This document shows positions 42,763 through 51,540 of a stretch of DNA of 64,000 nucleotides, one piece after another. A program made the translations under genes and the position numbers. Origin of the DNA: Paenibacillus glycanilyticus. GTDB lineage: Bacteria > Bacillota > Bacilli > Paenibacillales > Paenibacillaceae. The stretch spans positions 372,001 to 436,000 of the forward strand of contig NZ_JAMBNP010000003.1 in assembly GCF_023715145.1 (NCBI RefSeq), written 5' to 3'. The notes below the pieces were generated by a model. It did no database searches and had not been told where the DNA came from. It worked only from the letters and a program-made list of their open reading frames with translations. Numbering within the stretch: the first letter of the stretch is position 1; each line of letters opens with the position of its first letter.

Positions 42763-42841
42763 TCTAAATCATAGATTAGAGGCATACGGGAAGAGAATTC
42801 TGGGTTGATCTCGTTATTATTTAGATTTATACTTAGTCTAA
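42763..42841 (+). promoter_or_regulatory. PerR-box-like operators upstream of perR
   Basis: TTATACT-T-AGTCTAA (42827-42841) fits the 7-1-7 PerR box TTATAAT-N-ATTATAA with a few changes. TCTAAATCATAGATTAGA (42763-42780) is a second imperfect palindrome. Both carry the TCTAA/TTAGA core also found before katA. Confidence 0.7.
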
Positions 42842-42870
42842 ATTAATTTGTTTGAAGGACTGAATATACC

Positions 42871-43257
42871 ATGACTAAAATAAATCTAACTACACAGCGG
42901 AAAGCGATTCTCGAGGCGATCCAGGACTCCCATGATCATCCGACGGCGGCCGATGTGATTGAGCGCCTGCGCGACAAAGGCATCAGCTTTGCTTACGGAA
43001 CGGTGTACAATTCCCTGCGGTATTTGACGGATGCCGGCCTTATCCGGGAGTTAAAGCTTGGAGAAGCAGTCAGCCGTTATGACGCAAGAATGGACGACCA
43101 TCATCATATTATGTGCAAGAAATGCGGCCGCGTAGAGGAAGTGTTGACCGAATTGCCGGAGGAATGGCTCAGAAGGATTGCGGCGGAGACCAAATTTGCT
43201 GTTCAGGATGCACATGTTGTATTAGAGGGGGTATGCGAGTTATGCGCCAGCCAGTAG
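42871..43257 (+). CDS. perR: Fur-family regulator, PerR type
   Basis: 128 residues. Winged helix near 5-80 (HPTAADVIERL; YGTVYNSLRYLTDAG), then a dimerisation domain with the structural zinc pairs CKKC and CELC. The DDHHHI stretch supplies Asp and His ligands for the regulatory Fe/Mn used in peroxide sensing. Operators in its own leader and before katA 1 kb downstream support PerR. The start follows GAAGGACTG. Confidence 0.88.
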   Translation: MTKINLTTQRKAILEAIQDSHDHPTAADVIERLRDKGISFAYGTVYNSLRYLTDAGLIRELKLGEAVSRYDARMDDHHHIMCKKCGRVEEVLTELPEEWLRRIAAETKFAVQDAHVVLEGVCELCASQ

Positions 43258-44036
43258 AAGATAATCGAACGGAGGGCCGGACGGAATCCGAAAGAGCCGT
43301 ACAGCAGGGAAGCAGACAAGCCGGCGATTTGTTCCTGGAGGGGAAGGCATGCTCCCTGACGAAGCGGATTATGACGGTTAGTCCTTTTCCCGAACGGATG
43401 AACAGCCTGCTGCATTTGCTTACGGCCGAATGCTTCGATCTGTTCACGCTGCACGATCTGAACAAAGCGTTCGTCAGCAGTCTGCAGCCGGAGCTGATCA
43501 TCTACGATGCTACGCCGCATCCGCTTATTCCCGATGCCGTTGATGCCCTTCACGCCGCGATGACGCAGACCGCCCCTATTAACGGTGCCTCCCTGTTGTT
43601 CCTGGTCCATGAGGATGCCCGGATGATGGCCGCGGCCATTCCCCCGCATGCCGAGCTGCTCGTCTGGCCGTCCAATCCGCAGGATGCGCTTACCCAGGTA
43701 ACCCGGATGCTTGGGGAATGGAAGGCGCCTGATCAATCGAGCTACCGCTTCAAGGATCTGACCGTTGATCTGAAGAAAATGGCGGTGTACCGCAGCAGCG
43801 AACGGATTGAGCTGACGAAGACCGAATATGATCTTCTGCTCATGTTTCTGACCTCGGGCGGTGCGGTGCTTACCCGCGAGGCGATGTTTGACGCGGTATG
43901 GGGAAGCCAGTATTTTGGCGGGAGCAACGTCGTAGACGTGCATATCAAGACATTGCGCCGCAAGCTGAAGGACAGCGCAGTAGCGCCGCATTACATCGCA
44001 ACGGTGCGCGGAGTCGGCTACCGCCTGGTGGAATAA
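43233..44036 (+). CDS. OmpR-type winged-helix regulator with degenerate receiver
   Basis: 267 residues from ATG 43233 (43242 also possible), overlapping the perR 3' end. Residues ~50-155 resemble a receiver in length and hydrophobic pattern but lack a clear acidic pocket. The C-terminal 95 residues are a Trans_reg_C winged helix (LTKTEYDLLLMFLTSGGAVLT; VDVHIKTLRRKL; YIATVRGVGYRLVE). No kinase gene is adjacent. Co-transcription with perR suggests a stress-linked role. Confidence 0.85.
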   Translation: MRVMRQPVEDNRTEGRTESERAVQQGSRQAGDLFLEGKACSLTKRIMTVSPFPERMNSLLHLLTAECFDLFTLHDLNKAFVSSLQPELIIYDATPHPLIPDAVDALHAAMTQTAPINGASLLFLVHEDARMMAAAIPPHAELLVWPSNPQDALTQVTRMLGEWKAPDQSSYRFKDLTVDLKKMAVYRSSERIELTKTEYDLLLMFLTSGGAVLTREAMFDAVWGSQYFGGSNVVDVHIKTLRRKLKDSAVAPHYIATVRGVGYRLVE

Positions 44037-44130
44037 CGCCGGGGAGCTGCTTGTTCATCGGATCTTCATCAACCCTTCATCTAACGTTCATGACACGGTT
44101 GAGACATAACCTTACAATAGGATTATAAGA

Positions 44131-44147
44131 TTTAGATCAAGTCTAAA
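44131..44147 (+). promoter_or_regulatory. PerR-box-like operator of katA
   Basis: TTTAGA-TCAAG-TCTAAA, a perfect 6-bp inverted repeat whose inner TTAGATC-A-AGTCTAA fits the 7-1-7 spacing. It lies 25 nt before the katA start, next to TACAATAG at 44115, a probable -10. Confidence 0.75.
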
Positions 44148-44172
44148 TATAAATTAATCCGGAGGTAAAGAT

Positions 44173-45627
44173 ATGATCAACCGTTTAACAACGAACCAAG
44201 GAACGCCGGTTGGCGATAATCAAAATTCAAGAACGGCAGGCGGGTGCGGCCCCGCTTTGTTGGAAGACTATCATCTAATCGAGAAAATCGCCCATTTCGA
44301 CCGCGAGCGTATTCCCGAGCGCGTCGTACACGCACGCGGCGCAGGCGCGCATGGCGTATTCCGGGCTGCGGGCAGCATGAAGGAGCATACGAAGGCCGCG
44401 TTCCTCTCGGAGGCGGGGAAGGAGACGGATGTATTCGTCCGTTTCTCCACCGTTATTCATGGCACAGGCTCACCGGAGACGGCCCGGGATCCCCGGGGTT
44501 TTGCCGTCAAATTTTATACCGAGGAAGGAAACCTCGATATTGTGGGCAACCATCTGCCGGTCTTCTTCATCCGCGATGCGATTAAATTCCCCGATATGGT
44601 GCATTCCCTTAAGCCATCTCCGCGCACGAATATTCAGGAGCCTGAACGTTATTGGGATTTCATGACGCTGTCGCCGGAATCAACCCATATGCTTACCTGG
44701 CTGTTCTCCGATGACGGGACTCCTGCTTCCTACCGGGAAATGGACGGTTTTGGCGTTCATGCCTTCAAGTGGATAAGCGAGCAGGGGAAAGCGACTTATG
44801 TGAAATATCATTGGAAGTCGAAGCAAGGCGTCCGTAATTTTACGGCTGCGGGAGCTTCGGAGATGCAAGGACGGGATTTCAATCACGCGACCCGCGATTT
44901 GTACGATTCGATCGAGCACGGCCATTATCCGGAGTGGGATCTGCATGTGCAGCTGATGCCGGCCGAGCATCTTGACCGTTATGCTTTTGACCCGCTGGAT
45001 CCAACCAAGATATGGCCGGAGGATATGTATCCGCTGCAGCTTGTCGGGACGATGCAGCTGAACCGCAATCCGGACAACTATTTCGCCGAGGTGGAGCAGT
45101 CTGCTTTTGCCCCAAGCGCTCTGGTGCCCGGAATAGAGCCGTCGGAGGATAAGCTTCTGCAGGGCCGCCTGTTCTCCTATCCGGACGCACAGCGCTACCG
45201 TCTTGGCGCCAACTACCTGCATATTCCGGTTAACTGTCCGTATGCGCCGGTCCGCAACCATCAGCGTGACGGAGCCATGACGATGAAGGCGGATCCCCGG
45301 GCGGTCAACTATGAGCCCAACAGCTCCTCGGACAGCCCGCAGGAAGCTCCGGAATACAAAGACAGCCATGCACCGCTTGCTGGCTCTGCCGGACGCCAGC
45401 GGATCGACAAGACGGATGATTTCACGCAGGCAGGGGAGCGCTATATGTCGCTGTCGCCGGAGCAGCGGGATAATCTGGTCAGCAATCTGGTGAGTGACCT
45501 CAAGCAGACGAATGAGACCATTCAGCTGCGCGCAGTCTGCAACTTTTTCCGCGCCAACGTGGAGTTCGGTATCCGTCTATCCAAGGGTCTGGGCGTAGAT
45601 ATCAGCGCGTATATGCAGCATAAGTAA
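44173..45627 (+). CDS. katA: Catalase (monofunctional heme, KatA type)
   Basis: 484 residues, the small-subunit length. The distal His lies in VVHARGAGAHG (~51), the distal Asn in VGNHLPVFFIRD (~125), and the proximal heme Tyr in RLFSYPDAQRYRLG (~340). It breaks hydrogen peroxide to water and oxygen. CCGGAGG precedes the ATG. The operator and neighbouring perR indicate PerR repression. Confidence 0.95.
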   Translation: MINRLTTNQGTPVGDNQNSRTAGGCGPALLEDYHLIEKIAHFDRERIPERVVHARGAGAHGVFRAAGSMKEHTKAAFLSEAGKETDVFVRFSTVIHGTGSPETARDPRGFAVKFYTEEGNLDIVGNHLPVFFIRDAIKFPDMVHSLKPSPRTNIQEPERYWDFMTLSPESTHMLTWLFSDDGTPASYREMDGFGVHAFKWISEQGKATYVKYHWKSKQGVRNFTAAGASEMQGRDFNHATRDLYDSIEHGHYPEWDLHVQLMPAEHLDRYAFDPLDPTKIWPEDMYPLQLVGTMQLNRNPDNYFAEVEQSAFAPSALVPGIEPSEDKLLQGRLFSYPDAQRYRLGANYLHIPVNCPYAPVRNHQRDGAMTMKADPRAVNYEPNSSSDSPQEAPEYKDSHAPLAGSAGRQRIDKTDDFTQAGERYMSLSPEQRDNLVSNLVSDLKQTNETIQLRAVCNFFRANVEFGIRLSKGLGVDISAYMQHK

Positions 45628-45643
45628 AGGATTAGCCGGTACC

Positions 45644-45690
45644 AACGGCCGAAGCCACTCGATTAACGATTGGGCTTCGGTCGTTTTTTT
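45644..45690 (+). terminator. Intrinsic terminator after katA
   Basis: AACGGCCGAAGCC pairs with GGCTTCGGTCGTT, followed by a T-run. Confidence 0.9.
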
Positions 45691-45798
45691 GAAATTTAAG
45701 AAAGCCTAAATTTTTGTTATACTGTACCTGTATTTGCTGGCGAAACATATGCTGCTCTTCTTGAAAAAATGAATACGATTACATAACGAGGTGAGAAG

Positions 45799-46779
45799 AT
45801 GGATTATCGCGGGTTAGGCTCTTCGGAATTGAAAGTAAGCGAGATCAGCTTTGGAACATGGGCGATTGGCGGTGCCTGGGGCAACGTGAACGATAAGGAA
45901 TCGCTGCTGGCGCTTGAAGCGGCCATCGATAAAGGCGTTAATTTCTTTGATACGGCTGACGTGTACGGAGACGGCCACAGCGAGCGCCTGCTGGCGCAGG
46001 CAACCAAAGGCCGCGAGGATGAGATTTATGTTGCGACGAAGTTTTGCCGCGCGGGAGATATTCATGATCCGGCTACTTATTCGGAAGCATCCGTGCGCGC
46101 TTATTGCGAAGCAAGCCTGAAGCGCCTCGAGCGCGAGCGGATTGATCTGTACCAGATTCATTGCCCGCCGATGTCGATCCTGAAGGATGGCAGCGTATTT
46201 GGCGTGCTGGACAAGCTGCAGCAAGAGGGGAAAATCCGCCACTACGGCGTTAGCGTGGAGTCGGTGGAGGAAGGTCTCTTCTGTCTGGAGCAGCCGAATG
46301 TCCGTGCTCTGCAGGTGATCTATAATATTTTCCGCCAAAAGCCGCTTGAGCTGCTGAACGAAGCGCATCGCCGCGGCGTTGGCATTCTGGTTCGCCTGCC
46401 GCTCGCGAGCGGCCTGCTAACAGGCAAGTTCACGGCTGCTTCAACGTTCGAGGCGGATGATCACCGGCGCTTTAACGAGAACGGGGAATCGTTTAACGTA
46501 GGCGAGACGTTCGCGGGACTTGGCTTTGCCAAAGGCGTTGAGCTGGCTGACCAGCTGCGCTGGATCGCGGACGGCCGCGGCAATATGACGCGCGCTTCGC
46601 TGCGCTGGCTGCTGGATCACGAAGCGGTAACCTGCGTTATTCCGGGCTTCCGCAATGTTCGTCAGGTCGAAGACAATCTTGCGGCGCTTGACGTGCCGTC
46701 GTTCACGGAGCCCGAGCGGGAGCGTCTTGCTGCTTTCTATCAGGAGCAGGTTCATCCGTTTATCCGCGGTTCGTACTAG
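45799..46779 (+). CDS. Aldo/keto reductase
   Basis: 326 residues, TIM-barrel. Active-site features are FFDTADVYGDGHSE (Asp and Tyr), IYVATKFCR (Lys) and IDLYQIHCPP (His), with a C-terminal NADPH region RASLRWLLDHEAVTCVIPGFRN. NADPH-dependent reduction of an unknown carbonyl. Its paralogue at 33083-33364 has lost the central domain. Confidence 0.92.
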   Translation: MDYRGLGSSELKVSEISFGTWAIGGAWGNVNDKESLLALEAAIDKGVNFFDTADVYGDGHSERLLAQATKGREDEIYVATKFCRAGDIHDPATYSEASVRAYCEASLKRLERERIDLYQIHCPPMSILKDGSVFGVLDKLQQEGKIRHYGVSVESVEEGLFCLEQPNVRALQVIYNIFRQKPLELLNEAHRRGVGILVRLPLASGLLTGKFTAASTFEADDHRRFNENGESFNVGETFAGLGFAKGVELADQLRWIADGRGNMTRASLRWLLDHEAVTCVIPGFRNVRQVEDNLAALDVPSFTEPERERLAAFYQEQVHPFIRGSY

Positions 46780-46866
46780 TTTTGCCGTTTCGGCGCGGTT
46801 TGCACTGTTTAATATTTTGCAGTACGATGGGGTAGCCAACACTAGTTGAAATGAGGATAGGTAACG

Positions 46867-47352
46867 ATGCTATCTGCAAATACATCTCTCATCCAAATAG
46901 CGTCCATCGTTTTTTCGGTTTGTGCCGGACTGACGCTTATTGTTCTCCGCATGCGGGCAGGCAAGCAGCCGACCAATCTGCGCAAAATCATCGCGCCGCC
47001 GCTCGGCATGTCGACGGGCTTTATCATGTTTGCGTTCCCGATTACGCATATCCACTGGTTATGGGGCGTATCGGCTTTTGGGACGGGCCTGCTGATTTTC
47101 TCTTTTCCGCTTATCGTCACTACGCGCCTTGAGAGAATCGAATCGGATATATTCGTTCGCCGCTCGAAGGCGTTTATCTTCATCATGCTGACCTTGCTGG
47201 CTATCCGGCTGGCCCTGCATAGCGTGGTTGAGCAGTACATGTCCATTCCGCAGACGGGCGCATTGTTCTATCTGCTGGCCTTCGGGATGATTCTTCCATG
47301 GCGTTTTGCCATGGTTGGGGATTACATGCGCCTGCAAAAAGCTGAAATGTAG
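46867..47352 (+). CDS. ccdC: CcdC-like membrane protein
   Basis: 161 residues with four to five hydrophobic segments (LRKIIAPPLGMSTGFIMFAFP near 38-58; VRRSKAFIFIMLTLLAIRLAL near 96-117). It matches the CcdC/YneJ family encoded with ccdA in B. subtilis cytochrome c biogenesis, where it is dispensable. GAGGATAGG precedes the ATG. Confidence 0.8.
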   Translation: MLSANTSLIQIASIVFSVCAGLTLIVLRMRAGKQPTNLRKIIAPPLGMSTGFIMFAFPITHIHWLWGVSAFGTGLLIFSFPLIVTTRLERIESDIFVRRSKAFIFIMLTLLAIRLALHSVVEQYMSIPQTGALFYLLAFGMILPWRFAMVGDYMRLQKAEM

Positions 47353-47354
47353 AC

Positions 47355-47389
47355 GACAACAAGGCGTGCCGACGGCGCGCCTTGTTGTC
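47355..47389 (+). terminator. Hairpin terminator after ccdC-like gene
   Basis: GACAACAAGGCG (47355-47366) pairs with CGCCTTGTTGTC (47378-47389); only a short T stretch follows. Confidence 0.7.
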
Positions 47390-47442
47390 ATTTAAGGGCT
47401 GCTAGCATGGCCTGACTGGAACCCTTTTAACCAACTATGTAT

Positions 47443-47492
47443 TTGACATAGGGCTGCTTGCTATGATATAAGTTGTATACAATTTAATTTTA
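47443..47492 (+). promoter_or_regulatory. Promoter and OhrR-like operator of glutathione peroxidase
   Basis: TTGACA (47443-47448), 18-nt spacer, TATAAG (47467-47472). TACAATT-T-AATTTTA (47478-47492) differs by one base from a perfect TACAATT-N-AATTGTA OhrR-type palindrome and overlaps the expected start site. Confidence 0.6.
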
Positions 47493-47524
47493 ATCAAATC
47501 ATTCAACTTGAGGAGGATGTTATT

Positions 47525-48070
47525 ATGACCGTCTATTCATTTGAGGCAGATACAATCAGAGGAGAGCATGTGAGCCTGGAGGATTACAAGGGTAAGGTCC
47601 TCGTCATCGTAAATACGGCAAGCAAGTGCGGGTTCACCCCGCAATACTCCGATCTGCAGAAGGTTTATGAGCAGTACAAGGAGCAAGGACTTGAGATTCT
47701 GGGCTTCCCGAGCAATCAATTTGGCGAGCAGGAGCCGGGCACGAACTCGGATGTACAGGATTTCTGCCAGATTAATTACGGCGTAACGTTCCCGCTGTTT
47801 GCGAAAACGGATGTCCGGGACGAAACAGCGCATCCATTGTTCGCTTATCTGAGCGAGACAGCGCCATTCCACGGCTTCGATACCACTGAGCCAAGCGGCA
47901 AAATGCTGCATGCTTTCCTCTCGGAGAAGCTGCCTCATTACCTGGAAGGCAACGATATTAAATGGAATTTCACGAAGTTCCTCATTGACCGCGAAGGCAA
48001 TGTGGTCAAACGGTTCGAGTCGACGGACGAGCCGCTGAATATGGTAGAGGATATCGAGAAGCTGCTGTAA
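47525..48070 (+). CDS. Glutathione peroxidase family (thiol peroxidase)
   Basis: 181 residues. The catalytic Cys is in NTASKCGFTPQYSDL (~residue 37), Gln in GFPSNQFGEQEPG (~75), and Trp/Asn in KWNFTKFLIDREG. In bacteria lacking glutathione, such enzymes use thioredoxin to reduce organic peroxides. ATG follows GAGGAGG. The operator-like palindrome fits organic-peroxide induction. Confidence 0.93.
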   Translation: MTVYSFEADTIRGEHVSLEDYKGKVLVIVNTASKCGFTPQYSDLQKVYEQYKEQGLEILGFPSNQFGEQEPGTNSDVQDFCQINYGVTFPLFAKTDVRDETAHPLFAYLSETAPFHGFDTTEPSGKMLHAFLSEKLPHYLEGNDIKWNFTKFLIDREGNVVKRFESTDEPLNMVEDIEKLL

Positions 48071-48085
48071 TAACAGCCGAAAGAG

Positions 48086-48127
48086 AAGAGCTCATGCAAG
48101 CCTGAATAAGGCAGCATGGGCTTTTTT
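48086..48127 (+). terminator. Intrinsic terminator after glutathione peroxidase
   Basis: AGCTCATGC, GCCT, loop, AGGC, GCATGGGC, then six T residues. Confidence 0.85.
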
Positions 48128-48145
48128 GCTGTTTATTTATATCTC

Positions 48146-48770
48146 CTACCAGAGGATCTCGAGGCCAACGCCCAACAATCCGAGCACGGTTAAGGCGCCT
48201 ACTACGTTAAGCGATAAGGTCTGCCCCTGGGGGATGGCAACGCCTCCGCCAAGACTTCGAACATTCCCGCTGCCAGCAGTGAGGTATAGAACAAGGTTGG
48301 CGCGTGCCCGTCACGCTGCCGGTGGCTGTGCGCGGTAGCTACGCTGGCAGTCGCGTTGCCAAGCTGCATGTTAAATGGAGTTGGCGTGATGCCGCCGGAT
48401 ACGGTGCCTCCAGGTTCACCGTGGCCGCGGCACTTACTCCTCCGCTAACTTTTGAAATATATAGTGATCTTCCGCTGCCGTTCGGATTAGTGATTTGAAT
48501 CAATAGTTAGAGCCCTCGCCTACGGCTGTACTAGCCGAAGTGACCATGAAGAATCGTCCGCTCGCTGCTGCGTCTTCCTCTGGAGGAGCTACGATGGCAG
48601 GACTGCTGTAGCGGTTGTTCGGCAGGTTATATAGGGGACTGTTCTCGCTGTTAAAAACGGAGTAATCCGTCAATATGTCCGCCTCTTGTCTCGAAATGCT
48701 TGCCTCATTATATGGCGGAAACGCCGAGTTCGTATGGGGATATACGAATGAGAAAGAAGTTAGGTGAAAC
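48146..48770 (-). pseudogene. Multiply frameshifted surface-protein-like gene
   Basis: The minus strand carries coherent protein pieces in different frames. ADILTDYSVFNSENSPLYN to AASGRFFMVTSASTAVGEGS ends at TGA 48500-48502. GVSAAATVNL and TPFNMQLGNATASVAT lie in shifted frames. LGGGVAIPQGQTLSLNVVGALTVLGLLGVGLEI ends at 48146. At least two frameshifts and one stop break it. The Gly/Thr/Val-rich style matches the intact surface proteins next door. Family not recognised. Confidence 0.7.
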
Positions 48771-48851
48771 TACCGCCGCCAATCGCCGCCGCGTACATTT
48801 TCGTTTACACATAAAGTATTGGAAGCATGGACTTTGAGGAGAAGAGGAGAA

Positions 48852-49340
48852 ATGGGAAAAGCAGCACGATGCAAACATAGAAGACCGTGTCATTGCCGGA
48901 AAAAGCGCTTGAGGCACAAAAGACACCGCATCCCGAGAAGACGTGTTTGCTGCAGATGCAGAGACAGCGGCTCTTCTCAAGTGTTTCGCTCTATCGAATA
49001 TGAAGAAGCCATTACCTCGGATGAGTTTGTCCCGATGCCAACACAGGATACGGCATCGGACCTGGTATTCTCCTATGCCGTTCTTAATCGGGGGAAAAAT
49101 GCTGCCGTTGTGCGTTTGGAGGTTGGGCCTAACGGTGTCGATTTCGCTCATGACCATGAAGTGGTCATTCAGCCGGGCGGGATTGAAATCATGACTCCGT
49201 CGAGATTTATGCACTACACCAGAATCTCGGTACGCTCGCTGCAGCCGGACAGCCCCACAAGGATACAAATGTATTTCCAGGCGCAGCGCGCCCAGATGAC
49301 TCCTGTTCATGAATTTCATTTTCTAAAAGAAAATAGGTGA
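48852..49340 (+). CDS. Basic Cys-rich protein with DUF6385-like C-terminal domain
   Basis: 162 residues. The first ~40 are extremely basic with alternating Cys/His (CKHRRPCHCRKK; VCCRCRD). The rest (~50-150) is a beta-rich domain homologous to the end of the next protein: YAVLNRGKNAAVVRLEVGPNG, VVIQPGGIEIMTPSRFMHYTR. The DUF6385 label is from memory. The composition suits a cross-linked spore- or cell-surface component. ATG 48852 is chosen with GAGGAG 10 nt upstream. It lies 9 nt before the repeat-protein gene, so the two are co-expressed. Confidence 0.75.
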   Translation: MGKAARCKHRRPCHCRKKRLRHKRHRIPRRRVCCRCRDSGSSQVFRSIEYEEAITSDEFVPMPTQDTASDLVFSYAVLNRGKNAAVVRLEVGPNGVDFAHDHEVVIQPGGIEIMTPSRFMHYTRISVRSLQPDSPTRIQMYFQAQRAQMTPVHEFHFLKENR

Positions 49341-49349
49341 TGGGAAGGA

Positions 49350-51533
49350 ATGCCAAACTTTTCGACTTTTAATCCGAATCCGGATAACTTACGCACTTTA
49401 ATCTTTGGTAAGGACAGTACGGATACGGCAAGACCGCTTGCAACGGACTCTGCAGGCAATCTGGTTACCGTTATGCTTGACGGTACGATCAGCAGCATTT
49501 TGGGTGTTACGATTACGGCAGGTACAGTAGCCATCTCGGGCGGCACGGTAGGCGTGACCGGAACGGTGGCCGTGTCCGGCGGTACGGTGGATGCCATCCT
49601 GGCAGGCGGAACGATAAGCGCGCTGCTGGGAGCAACGATAACAGGCGGAACGATAAGCGCCGTGCTTGGTACGACGATTACAGCCGGTACGGTAGCGATA
49701 TCGGAAGGAACCGTGGCGCTGTCGGGTGGAACGGTTGCGGTATCTGGGGGAACGGTTGCCGTCTCAGGCGCGACGGTTACAGGAGGTACGCTGGATGCAG
49801 TGCTTGGGGCGACGATCACGGCGGGGACATTGGATGCTGTGCTGGGAGCGACGATCACGGCGGGGACATTGGATGCGGTGCTGGGAGCAACGATCACGGG
49901 CGGAACGATTAATGCGGTACTAGGCACAACGATTACGGCAGGTACAGTAGCGATCTCGGGTGGCACGGTAGCCGTATCTGGAGGCACATTCGAAATAACC
50001 GGAGGAACCGTGGCGGTGTCCGGCGCAACGATCACGGCGGGAACGTTGGATGCAGTGCTTGGGGCGACGATCACCGCAGGAACTTTGGATGCAGTGCTTG
50101 GGGCGACGATCACGGCGGGGACATTGGATGCGGTGCTGGGAGCGACGATAACGGCGGGAACAATTACTGCGGTGCTTGGAACAACAATCACAGCCGGTAC
50201 GGTAGCGATCTCGGGAGGAACCGTGGCGCTGTCGGGTGGCACAGTTGCGGTATCAGGAGCAACGATTACAGCGGGAACATTGGATGCATTGCTAGGAGCG
50301 ACAATCACGGCAGGGACGCTAGATGCGGTGCTGGGAGCAACGATTACAGCGGGAACATTGGATGCATTGCTAGGAGCAACAATTACCGCAGGAACGATTA
50401 CAGCTGTACTTGGCACAACAATTACAGCCGGTACGGTAGCGATCTCGGGAGGAACCGTGGCGCTGTCGGGTGGAACGGTTGCGGTATCAGGAGCAACGAT
50501 TACAGCGGGAACGCTGGATGCCGTGCTAGGAGCAACGATCACCGCGGGAACATTGGATGCATTGCTGGGAGCGACAATCACAGCCGGAACAATTACAGCA
50601 GTGCTTGGAACAACAATTACAGCAGGTACGGTAGCGATTTCGGGAGGAACCGTAGCACTGTCAGGTGGCACAGTGGCAGTATCCGGCGCAACAATTACAG
50701 CCGGAACGCTGGATGCTGTGCTAGGAGCAACGATCACAGCCGGAACGTTGGATGCGTTGCTGGGAGCAACAATCACAGCCGGAACGTTGGATGCTTTACT
50801 GGGAGCAACAATTACAGCGGGAACGATTACTGCCGTGCTTGGAACGACCATTACAGCCGGTACAGTAGCGATTTCGGGAGGAACCGTAGCACTGTCTGGC
50901 GGTACAGTTGCGGTAGCAGGAGCAACGATTACAGCAGGAACATTGGATGCGTTGTTAGGAGCAACAATCACAGCCGGAACCATTACAGCCGTGCTTGGAA
51001 CGACCATTACAGCCGGTACAGTGGCGATTTCGGGAGGGACCATAGCGCTGTCTGGTGGTACAGTTGCGGTGTCCGGGGCAACGATTACAGCTGGTACGCT
51101 GGATGCCGTGCTTGGAGCAACAATTACAGCCGGAACCATCACGTCCGTTCTTGGCGCAACAATTACGGCAGGTACTTTAAGCAGCGTTACCTCGATTTCG
51201 CAAAAGAGCTTCCAAGAAGTGGCTAACCTGAATAACCTAACAGCAGATGCGTATACGGCAGTGCCGACGATTACAACCAGCGTATTTGGCACTTATTCTT
51301 ACTTCGTCTACAACAAGGGTCCGGGAACGAATGCAGCGACTGCACGTGTTGAGATCAGCGCCAACGGAACGAACTGGTATACCGACGTGGAGAGCGTTAC
51401 GGGAATCGCGGTAGGTTCGGTTGATGTACTAGTGCCTCAGCGTTTCCTGAAATATACGAGACTGGCTTACCGTTCTACGACGACAGGCAGCCCGACCACC
51501 GTTGACGTATACTTCAATGGCCAAGGCACGTAA
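49350..51533 (+). CDS. Giant Gly/Thr repeat surface protein with DUF6385-like C-terminus
   Basis: 727 residues. After a ~45-residue head, residues ~50-610 are repeats of two short units: GTVAISG (7) and GTLDAVLGATITA (13), in alternating blocks. The regular beta-turn spacing suggests a solenoid or fibre, and the many Thr residues are potential O-glycosylation sites. The C-terminal ~115 residues (KGPGTNAATARVEISANGT; VDVLVPQRFLKYTR) are homologous to the preceding protein and may be an assembly domain like that of collagen-like BclA proteins. No signal peptide is evident. Followed by glycosyltransferases, its likely modifiers. DNA repeats make length variation likely. Confidence 0.82.
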   Translation: MPNFSTFNPNPDNLRTLIFGKDSTDTARPLATDSAGNLVTVMLDGTISSILGVTITAGTVAISGGTVGVTGTVAVSGGTVDAILAGGTISALLGATITGGTISAVLGTTITAGTVAISEGTVALSGGTVAVSGGTVAVSGATVTGGTLDAVLGATITAGTLDAVLGATITAGTLDAVLGATITGGTINAVLGTTITAGTVAISGGTVAVSGGTFEITGGTVAVSGATITAGTLDAVLGATITAGTLDAVLGATITAGTLDAVLGATITAGTITAVLGTTITAGTVAISGGTVALSGGTVAVSGATITAGTLDALLGATITAGTLDAVLGATITAGTLDALLGATITAGTITAVLGTTITAGTVAISGGTVALSGGTVAVSGATITAGTLDAVLGATITAGTLDALLGATITAGTITAVLGTTITAGTVAISGGTVALSGGTVAVSGATITAGTLDAVLGATITAGTLDALLGATITAGTLDALLGATITAGTITAVLGTTITAGTVAISGGTVALSGGTVAVAGATITAGTLDALLGATITAGTITAVLGTTITAGTVAISGGTIALSGGTVAVSGATITAGTLDAVLGATITAGTITSVLGATITAGTLSSVTSISQKSFQEVANLNNLTADAYTAVPTITTSVFGTYSYFVYNKGPGTNAATARVEISANGTNWYTDVESVTGIAVGSVDVLVPQRFLKYTRLAYRSTTTGSPTTVDVYFNGQGT

Positions 51534-51540
51534 GCGGCAT

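Noticed and set aside
49316..51292. 658-codon minus-strand frame of repeated VPAVIVAPSTAS units
   Set aside because: It is the exact antisense of the Gly/Thr repeat gene; the repetition keeps the opposite frame open. It has no start site or separate context.
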